A stretch of DNA of 58,144 nt from Planctomycetota bacterium (GCA_022574595.1 JACZRS010000024.1:1-58144), one strand, 5' to 3'. Shown: positions 24,065 to 32,642, numbered from the stretch's first letter. Numbers and translations: made by a program. The notes: generated by a model not told the origin, from the sequence alone.

Positions 24065-25045
24065 ATGACAACGGATCAACCTAAGCGCACATTACTAACT
24101 GATGGCCGAAAACACCCGCGCTTTGCTGGAATTTCAACATTTTGTCGGTTTCCGCTAATTGAAGCTGTAAATGATGCTCAGCAGCCAATTGATTGGGCGC
24201 TATATGGGATTCCATATGATGGGGCAGTTACGTATCAACCTGGTGCGCGTTTTGGACCACGCGCAATTCGTGATGCTTCACAGTACATCAAACCCGTACA
24301 CATTCAGCACAATTTGAACATAGCGGAAGTATTTTCCCTGGCCGACGCGGGCGATGCACCAGTGCACCCCTATTCGTGCAAAGAAACCCTAACCGCCGCT
24401 TGCGGCTTCGCGCTAACTCTGGCAGACCCAACCCACACCAAACTCCTATCAATAGGAGGCGACCACTCAACCGCCTACGCCAATATCAACGCAACCTGGC
24501 AACGCCGCGGCAAACCATCTGGCGGCCTGGCCCTACTACACTTTGATGCACACTTTGATACTGCGGATGTAATCTGGGACGAAAAGTGGACGCACGGTTC
24601 GCCCTTCATTCGAGCTATAGAAAACGGTCTTATAGATCCCAAGCGCATGCTTAGTATCGGGATACGCGGCCCCCTTAACTCCATAGATGATTTTCAGTTC
24701 AGTAAGAAATTCGGCAATCAGATCATTACTTATGACCAGTGGCGTGGTGGTGATGGTAAAGATCAAATAAAGCAATTTCTGAATCGAATTGGAAGCGATG
24801 AAACTTACCTCACCTTTGATATCGATTGCATTGATCCAGCATTTGCCCCCGGAACTGGTACGCCTTGCTGCGGTGGATTTACCTCAGCTGAGGCGTTTGA
24901 CCTTCTGAGGAATTGCAAAGGTGTAAATTTAGTCGGGGCAGATGTGGTCGAGGTATTGCCCGCGCTGGATCCAACTAACACAACTGCCCTGCTGGCTTCG
25001 CATGTGATATTTGAGATCCTGGCATTGGCGGCTGCGGGTAAATAA
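24065..25045 (+). CDS. Ureohydrolase (agmatinase/arginase family)
   Basis: 326 residues. All dinuclear manganese ligands are present: 'SIGGDHSTAYANI' (His), 'LLHFDAHFDTADV' (Asp-His-Asp) and 'LTFDIDCIDPAFAPGTGTP' (two Asp). 'GVNLVGADVVEVLPALDPT' is the C-terminal signature. Members hydrolyse a guanidino group to urea; the specific substrate (arginine, agmatine, guanidinobutyrate or similar) cannot be read with certainty, although the 'APGTGTP' loop is commonest in agmatinase-type members. Downstream of astA/astD it could supply ornithine from arginine and so bypass AstB (inference). Confidence 0.9.
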   Translation: MTTDQPKRTLLTDGRKHPRFAGISTFCRFPLIEAVNDAQQPIDWALYGIPYDGAVTYQPGARFGPRAIRDASQYIKPVHIQHNLNIAEVFSLADAGDAPVHPYSCKETLTAACGFALTLADPTHTKLLSIGGDHSTAYANINATWQRRGKPSGGLALLHFDAHFDTADVIWDEKWTHGSPFIRAIENGLIDPKRMLSIGIRGPLNSIDDFQFSKKFGNQIITYDQWRGGDGKDQIKQFLNRIGSDETYLTFDIDCIDPAFAPGTGTPCCGGFTSAEAFDLLRNCKGVNLVGADVVEVLPALDPTNTTALLASHVIFEILALAAAGK

Positions 25046-25072
25046 TAGCTCTCAGTTTATGCGATACAAGTA

Positions 25073-25657
25073 TTAACGATCACGAAGTGAGAGAATAAGT
25101 TCAACCTTACCCACTTGCTCATCAAGTTCCTGGGCAATTTCCAGAGACGTGCGGCCATAGTCCGCAAGGTTATAAACTGATCGAGTTAGTGGATCGATCA
25201 TTTGTGGAACAGGACGCTTCTGTCTTTCTACTTCCTGAAGCTTGCGAGGCGCAGGTGGCTTCTTGAACTCGGCTTTGGGTTTTGTCTGCTTGGGTGTTGC
25301 TGCTTTAGAGTGAAGCTGCCTAAGCAATGCGATTCGGTCATCTGCGTGTTTAATTAGTACTTCAAGCTTGGCGGCTTTGTTATCAAGCTTTGCTGCTAAG
25401 TGCTGGGTTGTTTGCACCATTTCAGTGGACGATGCTAGGGATTCTGAGCGTTGTAAGCCTCGTGATTTGATCTGTTCAATCAATTCCCGTGGCGATGGCC
25501 TATCGCTATTTCGTCTACTAATCGTGCCTCTTATGGATATTATCAATATGAAGCCAACCCCAATGATCGCTACGATGCCAATCAAGGTCATTATATTGTT
25601 CTGCAATATTGGGGGCAGAGACGATTGATCGGGTGTTATCGAAGCTAATAGACTCAA
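25073..25657 (-). CDS. Membrane-anchored protein with C-terminal HTH-like segment (DUF6115-like)
   Basis: 194 residues. One N-terminal membrane helix ('IMTLIGIVAIIGVGFILII'), a coiled coil at about 75-115 ('LAAKLDNKAAKLEVLI'), a basic proline-rich linker ('KPKAEFKKPPAPRK'), and a C-terminal 'VYNLADYGRTSLEIAQEL' followed by 'VELILSLR'. The last part resembles the short HTH-like tail of DUF6115 proteins, which have no established function. It is convergent with the ureohydrolase gene and divergent from tilS. Confidence 0.65.
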   Translation of the reverse strand: MSLLASITPDQSSLPPILQNNIMTLIGIVAIIGVGFILIISIRGTISRRNSDRPSPRELIEQIKSRGLQRSESLASSTEMVQTTQHLAAKLDNKAAKLEVLIKHADDRIALLRQLHSKAATPKQTKPKAEFKKPPAPRKLQEVERQKRPVPQMIDPLTRSVYNLADYGRTSLEIAQELDEQVGKVELILSLRDR

Positions 25658-25741
25658 AATTCAGGTTTCCTCTAAAGGTAGATAAACAATAATCTCAAGC
25701 CTTACTTCGGCCCAGACGGGCTGCTTACATATCATTTTAAT

Positions 25742-26803
25742 ATGACCACCGAATCTCAATCTCAGCAAACCCCCTCATCCGCCCGTGATGATCGGCCTCT
25801 CCTGCCTATCGCTGCCAGGCGGCATCGGTTCGTGGCTGAGGTCAAGCGAAAGCTCCTTGCCCGTTGTGAGGTTCGCAATGCTGATCCACTGCTGGTTGCA
25901 GTTAGTGGCGGAGCTGACTCCGTAGCCTTGCTAGGAGCCTGCCAGGTTCTATCTCACCGCAAATCTCACGATTACAATATCAAGAGCGTGGTTGCGGTTC
26001 ATGTGCATCATCATCTGCGAGATTCCGCAGATCAGGATGCTGAGTTTGTGCAGGAACTTTGTGATAGGCTAGGCGTGCAGCTTATTGTTAAGGATATATA
26101 TCCGGGCAAGGAGCCGGGCAACATCGCAGCCAATGCACGAGATTTAAGATACGAAGCATTAACCCAAGCTGCTCGAAGTGTTAATGCTTTTAACATTGCA
26201 ACCGCTCATCATGGTGATGATCAACTGGAAACGATCCTCATCGCTCTTTGTCGAGGCGCGGGTGTTGATGGGCTTTCAGGTATGGCTTGGACGCGGCCTC
26301 TAGAGGATGGACTTGCTTTAGTGCGCCCATTACTTGGTCTTAGAAAAGCCAATTGCTTAGCGTTCTGTCAGATGGCTGAACTGAGTTGGTGTGAAGATCC
26401 AACCAATAGTGATCCAACACAAGTTCGCGCTCGTCTTCGGCGCGATGTACTTCCAGTGTTAGAAGAGCTTTGGCCGGACGCTGCCAGCCGCGCTACCAGT
26501 GCTGCGGATGCAATGGCGATTGCGCGTCATGCCCTTAATGCGCAGCTGCAAAAAACATTTGGTGATGATAATTCACTAAGTTGGAATCGATCAGATATCG
26601 CTCTACTACCATTACCGATCATCGCAGCCGGTTTAAGACGTGCTGCGATTGCAGGACATCCAAATATCGCAGATTCATTAGGCCAATCGCTACTTAACCA
26701 GGCAGCGGAAGCTATTTGCTCTGATGATCGTTCGCCCAAGGAATATCATTGGCCGGGCGGTGTTATATTAATGGTAACTTCCAAGCAGATACAAATGAAA
26801 TAG
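25742..26803 (+). CDS. tilS: tRNA(Ile)-lysidine synthase
   Basis: 353 residues; uses ATP and lysine to convert C34 of tRNA-Ile(CAU) to lysidine, so that it reads AUA. The PP-loop 'LVAVSGGADSVALL' is at residues 51-64. 'VVAVHVHHHLRDSADQDAEF' and 'GNIAANARDLRYEAL' and 'ATAHHGDDQLETILI' are TilS signatures, and 'EDPTNSDPTQVRARLR' follows. The protein has the N-terminal catalytic domain and a short TilS substrate-binding region only. A ~25-residue N-terminal extension precedes the core. The last ~100 bp of the gene recur as a decayed copy at 27651-27750. Confidence 0.95.
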   Translation: MTTESQSQQTPSSARDDRPLLPIAARRHRFVAEVKRKLLARCEVRNADPLLVAVSGGADSVALLGACQVLSHRKSHDYNIKSVVAVHVHHHLRDSADQDAEFVQELCDRLGVQLIVKDIYPGKEPGNIAANARDLRYEALTQAARSVNAFNIATAHHGDDQLETILIALCRGAGVDGLSGMAWTRPLEDGLALVRPLLGLRKANCLAFCQMAELSWCEDPTNSDPTQVRARLRRDVLPVLEELWPDAASRATSAADAMAIARHALNAQLQKTFGDDNSLSWNRSDIALLPLPIIAAGLRRAAIAGHPNIADSLGQSLLNQAAEAICSDDRSPKEYHWPGGVILMVTSKQIQMK

Positions 26804-26908
26804 GCGGGAATAGTGGTTCTACAGATTCTAGACAGCAATGAATGCTACAATGAAACTGGTGACTAATGAGTGTTGACATAGAAATACCTGCGAAAACCAA
26901 GCGCAATA

Positions 26909-27613
26909 ATGCTCGCAGTCTCGGGCGCAAGATTAGAAATATTTGCGGCGCTGTTTTTAGGCATCCTTGGATCTGTGGCGATTGTATTTGTAGTCGACTA
27001 TGTTCTGTTTGTTGGCGGAACATGGAGTGGCTGGCAGATGGTTACGAATAGTGTTAGCCGTGATGATATTGCCTGGTGGAAATCACAGGTTGGTCCCCTC
27101 CCTCCCCCCACTAATACTGGTTTCTTTGTGTTGCCAACTCCTATTACAGGCCTTAATGGATTCAATGGCAACAGCACGGTTGGTGCTACAGGCAGACAAT
27201 TGCCTGATGGACTATTAAGCTTAAATATAGTATCAGAGTCGAAGTCGATACAAGGTGGTGTACTTTTGTCTCGGACAAAGTACGCTTGGCATATAGGCGT
27301 TGAACTTCCCGGTGGCATGGCTTTCGAACGAGTATATATCGGCATGCCAGGGTATACACCGAGCCATCCGGCACTTTGGGGGTGGCATTTTAGAATCTTA
27401 CCAATCGGATTAGCGGTCAACTCATTGTTTGCAGCCGGCCCACTTCTTGTAATAGTAATCCTATTGTCGCGGCCAACCGCAAAAACATTATACAGGATTA
27501 GGGCAAAATTTCGTCGGTCTAGAGGCCAATGTGAAGCGTGTGCATACATACTGATTGCAGAACAAAAAGTCTGCTCGGAATGCGGGCATCATCGGCAACC
27601 AATCGAACAATAG
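26909..27613 (+). CDS. Membrane protein with C-terminal zinc ribbon
   Basis: 234 residues. Helix 1 at about 12-35 ('FAALFLGILGSVAIVFVVDY') and helix 2 at about 175-190 ('FAAGPLLVIVILLS') enclose a ~140-residue external domain with no recognised motif. The C-terminus 'GQCEACAYILIAEQKVCSECGHH' (shown in part as CxxC...CxxC) is a zinc ribbon of the type common after membrane domains in planctomycete proteins. An alternative ATG at 26866 opens a different frame and could mean a frameshifted N-terminus. The gene lies exactly between tilS and the decayed copy of the tilS tail. Confidence 0.7.
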   Translation: MLAVSGARLEIFAALFLGILGSVAIVFVVDYVLFVGGTWSGWQMVTNSVSRDDIAWWKSQVGPLPPPTNTGFFVLPTPITGLNGFNGNSTVGATGRQLPDGLLSLNIVSESKSIQGGVLLSRTKYAWHIGVELPGGMAFERVYIGMPGYTPSHPALWGWHFRILPIGLAVNSLFAAGPLLVIVILLSRPTAKTLYRIRAKFRRSRGQCEACAYILIAEQKVCSECGHHRQPIEQ

Positions 27614-27650
27614 AGTTGCTAATTGTGTAATATGAAGTTGTGACTAGCCT

Positions 27651-27750
27651 GAGGAAGCGACTAACTCGCATGATCGCTCCCCCAAGGAATATCATTGGCC
27701 CGGGCGGTGTTATACTAACCGTAACTTCTAAGCAGATTGAGTTGGGATAA
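27651..27750 (+). pseudogene. Decayed duplicate of the tilS 3' end
   Basis: About 95 bp match the last ~98 bp of tilS (26706-26803). Both include CCCAAGGAATATCATTGGC (27681 region and 26736 region), then GGGCGGTGTTATA and GTAACTTC.AAGCAGAT. The copy has substitutions and one extra C, which breaks the tilS reading frame. Together with tilS it forms an imperfect direct repeat enclosing the membrane/zinc-ribbon gene. Confidence 0.85.
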
Positions 27751-27769
27751 CTCATCGGAGCATCAATAC

Positions 27770-28150
27770 ATGGCAGAAACTCGCACAATAGTTCTCGTTG
27801 GTCACTGTGGGCCAGATATGTTTATGCTTAAGAGCGCAATTGGTCGAGCAGCTGCGGATTCGCCGATTGTGACAGTTAACGATTCTGGCTCCTTAGAAGA
27901 ATATCTCAATAACGAATCGGTTCTACTTGTAAACCGCGAATTAGATGGAAGTTTCAATACACAAAGCGGTATTGAATTAATCGCACACATCACCAAGGAA
28001 GATAATCCGCCGATTGCCATGCTGATATCCAATTACGAAGAAGCACAAGCTCAAGCGGTCGCAGCAGGCGCAAGACAAGGCTTCGGCAAATCAGAACTTT
28101 ATGATGAATCAACTACCGAAGCATTGCGAGAAGCTGTTGGCTCAGCTTGA
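27770..28150 (+). CDS. Receiver-like protein lacking the phospho-acceptor Asp
   Basis: 126 residues from the ATG at 27770 (the frame opens at 27737). The layout is a stand-alone response-regulator receiver fold: 'RTIVLVGHCGPDMFMLKSAI' for the first strand and helix, 'SVLLVNRELDGSFNT' where the phosphorylated Asp should be, 'IAMLISNYEEAQAQAVAAGA' for strand 4, and 'RQGFGKSEL' with the conserved Lys. The acceptor Asp appears replaced by Asn ('LVNREL') and the acidic pair after strand 1 is absent, so it is likely a pseudo-receiver. Convergent with serS, overlapping by 9 nt. Confidence 0.6.
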   Translation: MAETRTIVLVGHCGPDMFMLKSAIGRAAADSPIVTVNDSGSLEEYLNNESVLLVNRELDGSFNTQSGIELIAHITKEDNPPIAMLISNYEEAQAQAVAAGARQGFGKSELYDESTTEALREAVGSA

Positions 28151-29548
28151 ACCAATCCGCTCTTGATCATTCATGTATGGCCTTAATACTTGCGGGATAG
28201 TTACTGAACCATCTTCATTTTGATACATCTCTAAAATAGGTATCAAAATTCGTGGGCTTGCGGCGACTGTGTTATTCAGTGAATGACAAAAGACTGTAGA
28301 ACCAGATGAATCTCGGTAGCGCATATTCAATCTTCTGCACTGATAATCATATAAACGTGAAGCGGAATGAGTTTCGCCCCAACCCCCGCCCCCGGAAGGG
28401 TTTTCTTTGTCATCTGTAGATCGCCCTGGCATCCAGCCTTCTATATCTATCATGTCTGCATTCTTGGGGCCCAGGTCACCCGCACAGCATTGCACTAAGC
28501 GATGTGGCAATTCCAAGCGCTGCATAAGCGTTTCAATGATTCCGATCATGGTTTTGTGCCAATGGCGAGATTCATCTTCATCAGCTCGGCAAATAATTAC
28601 CTGCTCAACCTTGTCAAATTGATGGACCCGATACAGGCCGGCTGTATCTTTGCCTGCCGCCCCCGCTTCTCGACGAAAACACGTTGATACGGTTGCATAT
28701 TTAAGTGGAAGCATACTTTCATCGAGAATTTCATCGCTATGTAAGCCCATTAAGCTGACTTCGCCGGTTCCGGTTAAAAATAGATCGTGCCCTGCTCCGC
28801 GCAGGGATTCTTCGATGTGGTAGGCTTGATCTCTACCCGTTGGGAAAAATCCAGTTCCTACCATGCACTCTTCGCGCACCAGTACTGGCGCAGATAGACA
28901 AGTAAATCCATGTTCATTGACAATGTAATCAAGCGCTAAACGCAATACCGCTTGATGCAAGCGCGCGCCATCACCTTTAAGAATATACGACCTTGTACCG
29001 GCTAACTTCACGCCCCGCTCAAAGTCAACTAGATCTAAATCTTTAACTAGCTGTAAATGCGTCTTGGGGGGGAACCCTTGGTTTTGCTCAAAGGTTTTTG
29101 AAGTATCAAACCAACTGGGATTCCAACGCCTTAGCTCAACATTGTCATCTGAGGTTTTGCCAGGCGGGACATCGCTATCAGGCGGCTGGGGCACTTTAAG
29201 CCAAAGCTGGCGCCATTTGGGTTCGACCTCATTTAGCTTTTTATCAAGAGTTTGGATTTCTTCTTTTAAGGCGCTGGGTTTTTGCTCAAGCTCTGCAATT
29301 GCAGTTTCCATTTGCGAGCGATCATCACCCTCGGCTTGCTTTAGCTGGCCACGGAGTTTGCCAATCTGTGGGCCGATCTCTTTGCTGATGCGTTTTTGAT
29401 CTGCGCGCTTGGATTCCTGCTCAGTTATCAGCGAGCGGCGCTGTTCATCGAGGTGAAGCAATTCATCGATATCAACATCAACACCCTTAGCACGAGCTCC
29501 TTGGCGATAAACATCTGGATCTTGTCTTAATAGTTTCAGATCAATCAT
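28142..29548 (-). CDS. serS: Seryl-tRNA synthetase
   Basis: 468 residues; charges tRNA-Ser with serine. An N-terminal tRNA-binding coiled coil at about 30-115 ('LKQAEGDDRSQMETAIAELE') is followed by the class II core: 'TGTGEVSLMGLHSDEIL' (substrate loop), motif 2 'STCFRREAGAAGKDTAGLYR', and motif 3 'NTVAASPRILIPILEMYQ'. The core is about 40 residues longer than in E. coli, mainly in inserts such as 'DKENPSGGGGWGET'. No T-box leader was recognised upstream. It and nadK are on the same strand, 54 bp apart. Confidence 0.96.
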   Translation of the reverse strand: MIDLKLLRQDPDVYRQGARAKGVDVDIDELLHLDEQRRSLITEQESKRADQKRISKEIGPQIGKLRGQLKQAEGDDRSQMETAIAELEQKPSALKEEIQTLDKKLNEVEPKWRQLWLKVPQPPDSDVPPGKTSDDNVELRRWNPSWFDTSKTFEQNQGFPPKTHLQLVKDLDLVDFERGVKLAGTRSYILKGDGARLHQAVLRLALDYIVNEHGFTCLSAPVLVREECMVGTGFFPTGRDQAYHIEESLRGAGHDLFLTGTGEVSLMGLHSDEILDESMLPLKYATVSTCFRREAGAAGKDTAGLYRVHQFDKVEQVIICRADEDESRHWHKTMIGIIETLMQRLELPHRLVQCCAGDLGPKNADMIDIEGWMPGRSTDDKENPSGGGGWGETHSASRLYDYQCRRLNMRYRDSSGSTVFCHSLNNTVAASPRILIPILEMYQNEDGSVTIPQVLRPYMNDQERIGSS

Positions 29549-29602
29549 CTGCGCTGCATGGTAGCAATGATTTGTTTAGCTGCGAGTCGTGCCGTTTGTA
29601 TA

Positions 29603-30463
29603 CTAAACACCACGATCCCGATACGTAGGTGGAGCTGCCCAGCGCATTTTCTCAAGCAATATCTCCCAAAATGTTGTTGAGGGATTAGCTACAAACCGAG
29701 CTTTGCAAGGATATTGCTGAATCGTGATCCGCTGCCCCGCTTCGATGGAAATCGGAACCTGCCCATCAAGGACCAGCGATGTGCCTGCATTAGCCCGGCG
29801 AAGCTCGATATTTATTTCAGTATCCGGACAAACAACAAACGGACGAAACGCCAGACTATGTGCTCCCAGCGGCGTAACTATTATGGCATTCAGCTTGGGA
29901 TCGAGAATAGGACCGCCTGCGGAAACGTTATACGCAGTTGATCCAACCGGACTTGAAACAATCACACCATCCCCACGAAGCACTGGGCCATCTGAGTTAT
30001 CAATTGACAATCCCAGCTCGATCATGCGGAACGGCCGACCTGCGGTAATCACACAATCGTTGATGGCTAATCCGCTATGAATCTCTTTGCCATCAGCATC
30101 GTGTACGGTTGCTGAGAGGATCATGTGTTCAGTGATAGGCGGATCGGGTCCGAAGACAACCTCTGCATGCTGCTGCAAACTTTGCCAATCGAATTCTGCA
30201 AGGAAGCCAAGTCGGCCGAAGTTGACGCCTACTAGTGGAAGCTGGCGATCCACCACTCGCCTGGCTTGGCTAAGAAGTGTTCCATCACCACCCAGCACCA
30301 CCGCAAGATCAGCTTGTACATCATCTGGCAGCGGTTCGCGACTGGTTTGAAACTCACCCACAATCTGAGCGTGTTCACTAAGACCCGAGCGAACTTCGTC
30401 AAGGACGTCAAGTACTTCCTGTCGTGTGCCATCAACTAAGAGCAATATGCGAGGCTTGGCCAT
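29603..30463 (-). CDS. nadK: NAD kinase
   Basis: 286 residues; phosphorylates NAD to NADP. 'LAVVLGGDGTLLSQARRV' carries the GGDGT motif near residue 58, 'VGVNFGRLGFLAEF' is the second signature, and 'GVIVSSPVGSTAYNVSAGGPI' is the nucleotide-binding GSTAY segment. 'ITPLGAHSLAFRPFVV' (here 'VTPLGAHSLAFRPF') closes the core. Full length. Its start is divergent from the NTF2-like lipoprotein gene with about 80 bp between. Confidence 0.97.
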   Translation of the reverse strand: MAKPRILLLVDGTRQEVLDVLDEVRSGLSEHAQIVGEFQTSREPLPDDVQADLAVVLGGDGTLLSQARRVVDRQLPLVGVNFGRLGFLAEFDWQSLQQHAEVVFGPDPPITEHMILSATVHDADGKEIHSGLAINDCVITAGRPFRMIELGLSIDNSDGPVLRGDGVIVSSPVGSTAYNVSAGGPILDPKLNAIIVTPLGAHSLAFRPFVVCPDTEINIELRRANAGTSLVLDGQVPISIEAGQRITIQQYPCKARFVANPSTTFWEILLEKMRWAAPPTYRDRGV

Positions 30464-30545
30464 GTGTGGATTGTAGTGGCAAAGGAGCGTATTGACGAAA
30501 GCCCGTTACCATGCCCTGGTTGAAGCGGTCTCAAAGGAGTAAGAA

Positions 30546-31034
30546 ATGTTGCAACTATTGAATCTATCCTCAATAACCTTGCTCATGATTGTTACTGGCT
30601 GTTCAACTACAAAGCAGCTATCTGCTCAATCTGCTGCGGACCAGGCAGCTGTGATTCAGGTTGTTAGTGATTTATTTGAAGCGATGAAACAGCAGGATGG
30701 AGAGGTAATTCGGTCGCTTCACTTGCCGGAGGTAGCATTGATTCGTGTGATGGATAATGCCAAGCCCACGGTGCGACTAGGCCCGCCCGATGGATTCATC
30801 AATTCGATCGTCAATGCACCAGCCGAGCCGCGCGAACGGATGTTCAACCCCGAGGTTCGAGTAGATGGGAATCTAGCCACGCTTTGGGCGCCTTATGATT
30901 TTCATCTCGGCTACGACTTCAGTCATTGTGGTGTCAATGCGCTTCAGTTGGTTCGCACTGATTCGGGATGGAGGATTGTCACTATCGCCTATACAGTGCA
31001 TCAAGAAGACTGCGACCACGCTCCGCCATCGTAA
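30546..31034 (+). CDS. NTF2-like (SnoaL/DUF4440-type) lipoprotein
   Basis: 162 residues. The signal peptide ends in a lipobox 'MIVTGC' near residue 19. The mature part has 'AVIQVVSDLFEAMKQQDGEV', 'EVRVDGNLATLWAPYDFHLG' and 'NALQLVRTDSGWRIVTIAYT', the helix-then-curved-sheet pattern of small NTF2-like domains. These domains bind small ligands or act as enzymes, and here the function is unknown. AAAGGAGT lies 6 nt before the ATG. A separate unit from the methyltransferase 139 bp downstream. Confidence 0.8.
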   Translation: MLQLLNLSSITLLMIVTGCSTTKQLSAQSAADQAAVIQVVSDLFEAMKQQDGEVIRSLHLPEVALIRVMDNAKPTVRLGPPDGFINSIVNAPAEPRERMFNPEVRVDGNLATLWAPYDFHLGYDFSHCGVNALQLVRTDSGWRIVTIAYTVHQEDCDHAPPS

Positions 31035-31173
31035 GTTGTTACCTCAGCCGGACATACCGATCGTAGTAGGGTATGTAGTTGCAACTGCACTTATGCACAA
31101 CCACAATGCAATTCACAGATGTGTCAGTCGCTATTACAATTGCGTTGTCACCACGTAAGGCAGGAGACACAAC

Positions 31174-31923
31174 ATGGGTCGAATTGTTATTTTCATCTAC
31201 GGGCTGATCGCTTACTTCGCGTTCTTTGGGACGATCCTTTACGCAATCGGATTTACTGAGAACATGGTTGTTCTCAAGGGAATCGATGAGGGCTTTGAAG
31301 ACTATACCGTATCAAAGTGGGTACCAATTCTCATCAACGTGCTGATGCTTGGCGTATTTGGTATTCAGCACAGCATCATGGCCCGCCCCGCGTTCAAAGA
31401 CTGGTGGACAAAGATCATCCCTAAGCCAGCCGAACGCAGCACCTATGTACTACTTACAAGCATAATTCTTTGCGTAATGTTCTGGCAATGGCGGCCGATG
31501 ACAACGGTAATTTGGAATCTAGAAACGCCAGCTCTTCGCTACATTTTGTTTGGTCTTTCGTTCCTCGGCTGGGCTATGGTTTTTTACAGCACATTCTTAA
31601 TCGATCACTTTGATCTGTTTGGATTGCGGCAAGTGTACCTTTACCTAAAAGGTAAAGAATACACCGAGGTCAAATACGCAGAACGTTCACTATACAAGTT
31701 TGTGCGTCACCCCTTATACCTTGGGTTCATCACCGCGTTCTGGTTCACGCCGACTATGACACAAGGGCATCTACTCTTTGCGGTAGTTACCACCGCGTAC
31801 ATTTTGGTTGCAATCCAACTCGAAGAGCGTGACCTGATAAAAGGGCTAGGGCAGGACTATGTGAATTACCGCAAACGCACGCCAATGATATTACCTATAC
31901 CCAAAGGCAAAAGTAGTAGTTAG
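31174..31923 (+). CDS. Isoprenylcysteine/MddA-like integral membrane methyltransferase
   Basis: 249 residues with five or six membrane helices. 'FVRHPLYLGFITAFW' followed by 'QLEERDLIKGLGQDYVNYRK' is the ICMT-type SAM-binding C-terminus. The N-terminal 'VLMLGVFGIQHSIMARPAFK' and 'RSTYVLLTSIILCVMFWQW' match the NnrU/MddA group. MddA makes dimethyl sulfide from methanethiol, and this protein is of the right size for it, but the family is mixed and substrate cannot be fixed from sequence. CAGGAG upstream supports the ATG. It stands alone. Confidence 0.75.
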   Translation: MGRIVIFIYGLIAYFAFFGTILYAIGFTENMVVLKGIDEGFEDYTVSKWVPILINVLMLGVFGIQHSIMARPAFKDWWTKIIPKPAERSTYVLLTSIILCVMFWQWRPMTTVIWNLETPALRYILFGLSFLGWAMVFYSTFLIDHFDLFGLRQVYLYLKGKEYTEVKYAERSLYKFVRHPLYLGFITAFWFTPTMTQGHLLFAVVTTAYILVAIQLEERDLIKGLGQDYVNYRKRTPMILPIPKGKSSS

Positions 31924-31971
31924 AAATAAACTAGTAATTGTTTAGCGGCTGGCCTCTCGCCTCGGCGAGTC

Positions 31972-32012
31972 CTCCATAGGCGGATCTGCCTGGGGCATGA
32001 TCGCCTATGGAG
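31972..32012. repeat. Inverted repeat, CTCCATAGGCG arms
   Basis: CTCCATAGGCG (31972-31982) and CGCCTATGGAG (32002-32012) are perfect 11-bp arms around a 19-nt loop. A smaller CTCGCC/GGCGAG hairpin lies just upstream (31955-31968), and the whole stretch 31941-32030 looks like one repeat unit. A related CCGCCTATGGCGG palindrome is found at 47422-47434. Confidence 0.7.
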
Positions 32013-32048
32013 ACCGGACCGCGTGTCGATTAAATAGGAGATAGCACT

Positions 32049-32474
32049 ATGGCATCAATGAACGTAGGACGAGTTGTTGGCGGGGGCCTCTTAGCTGGTT
32101 TGATTATCAACATCAGTGAGTATGTTCTGAACGATCCGATACTTGGTGAGAAGTGGGAAGCTGCGTCGGCAGCAATGAACTCTCCAACACCAGATACAGC
32201 TACACTTGCCTTTTACTCTATCTGCGGTTTCGTGCTTGGACTAGTTGCCGTGTGGTTGTATGCCACTATGCGCCCAAGATTAGGAGCCGGACCAAAGAGC
32301 GCTATTATCGCAGGGTTGATTGTATGGCTGTTGTATTACGGCCTTGTGTATCTTGGACTTGGGATACATGGTATCTTTGCCTGGGACATAGCAGGAGTTG
32401 TACTAGGCTGGTCCTTGGTTGAGATGATGATAGCATCTGTAGTCGGCTGCGCGATCTATAAAGAAGCGGAGTAG
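32049..32474 (+). CDS. Small multi-helix membrane protein
   Basis: 141 residues with four predicted membrane helices: 'VVGGGLLAGLIINISEYVL', 'LAFYSICGFVLGLVAVWLY', 'SAIIAGLIVWLLYYGLVYLG', and 'VVLGWSLVEMMIASVVGCAI'. 'ATMRPRLGAGPKSA' is a basic loop. No motif is recognised. It could be a relative of uncharacterised DUF-type membrane proteins that recur in planctomycetes and Acidobacteria. AATAGGAG lies about 9 nt before the ATG. Flanked on both sides by palindromic repeats. Confidence 0.75.
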   Translation: MASMNVGRVVGGGLLAGLIINISEYVLNDPILGEKWEAASAAMNSPTPDTATLAFYSICGFVLGLVAVWLYATMRPRLGAGPKSAIIAGLIVWLLYYGLVYLGLGIHGIFAWDIAGVVLGWSLVEMMIASVVGCAIYKEAE

Positions 32475-32508
32475 CGGCGGCCATCCAGACCGAGTGAGCT
32501 AAGTGTAC

Positions 32509-32642
32509 GGGTGCCACCGATCCCGATGGAATCGGGAAGTCTTCGGGTCGTCGGTGTAGTTCGCGCGATAGACTTCCCAACGCACTGACGACTCCGCCGC
32601 GCTTCGCTAGAACTTGTCCCGATTCCATCGGGAGTGGCACCC
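32509..32642. repeat. 134-bp nested inverted-repeat element (MITE-like)
   Basis: Outer arms GGGTGCCAC (32509) and GTGGCACCC (32634-32642). Next a perfect 17-bp pair TCCCGATGGAATCGGGA (32521) / TCCCGATTCCATCGGGA (32617). Then GGGAAGTC (32534) / GACTTCCC (32571). No coding frame of interest lies inside. It occupies most of the convergent gap 32475-32692. Confidence 0.85.
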
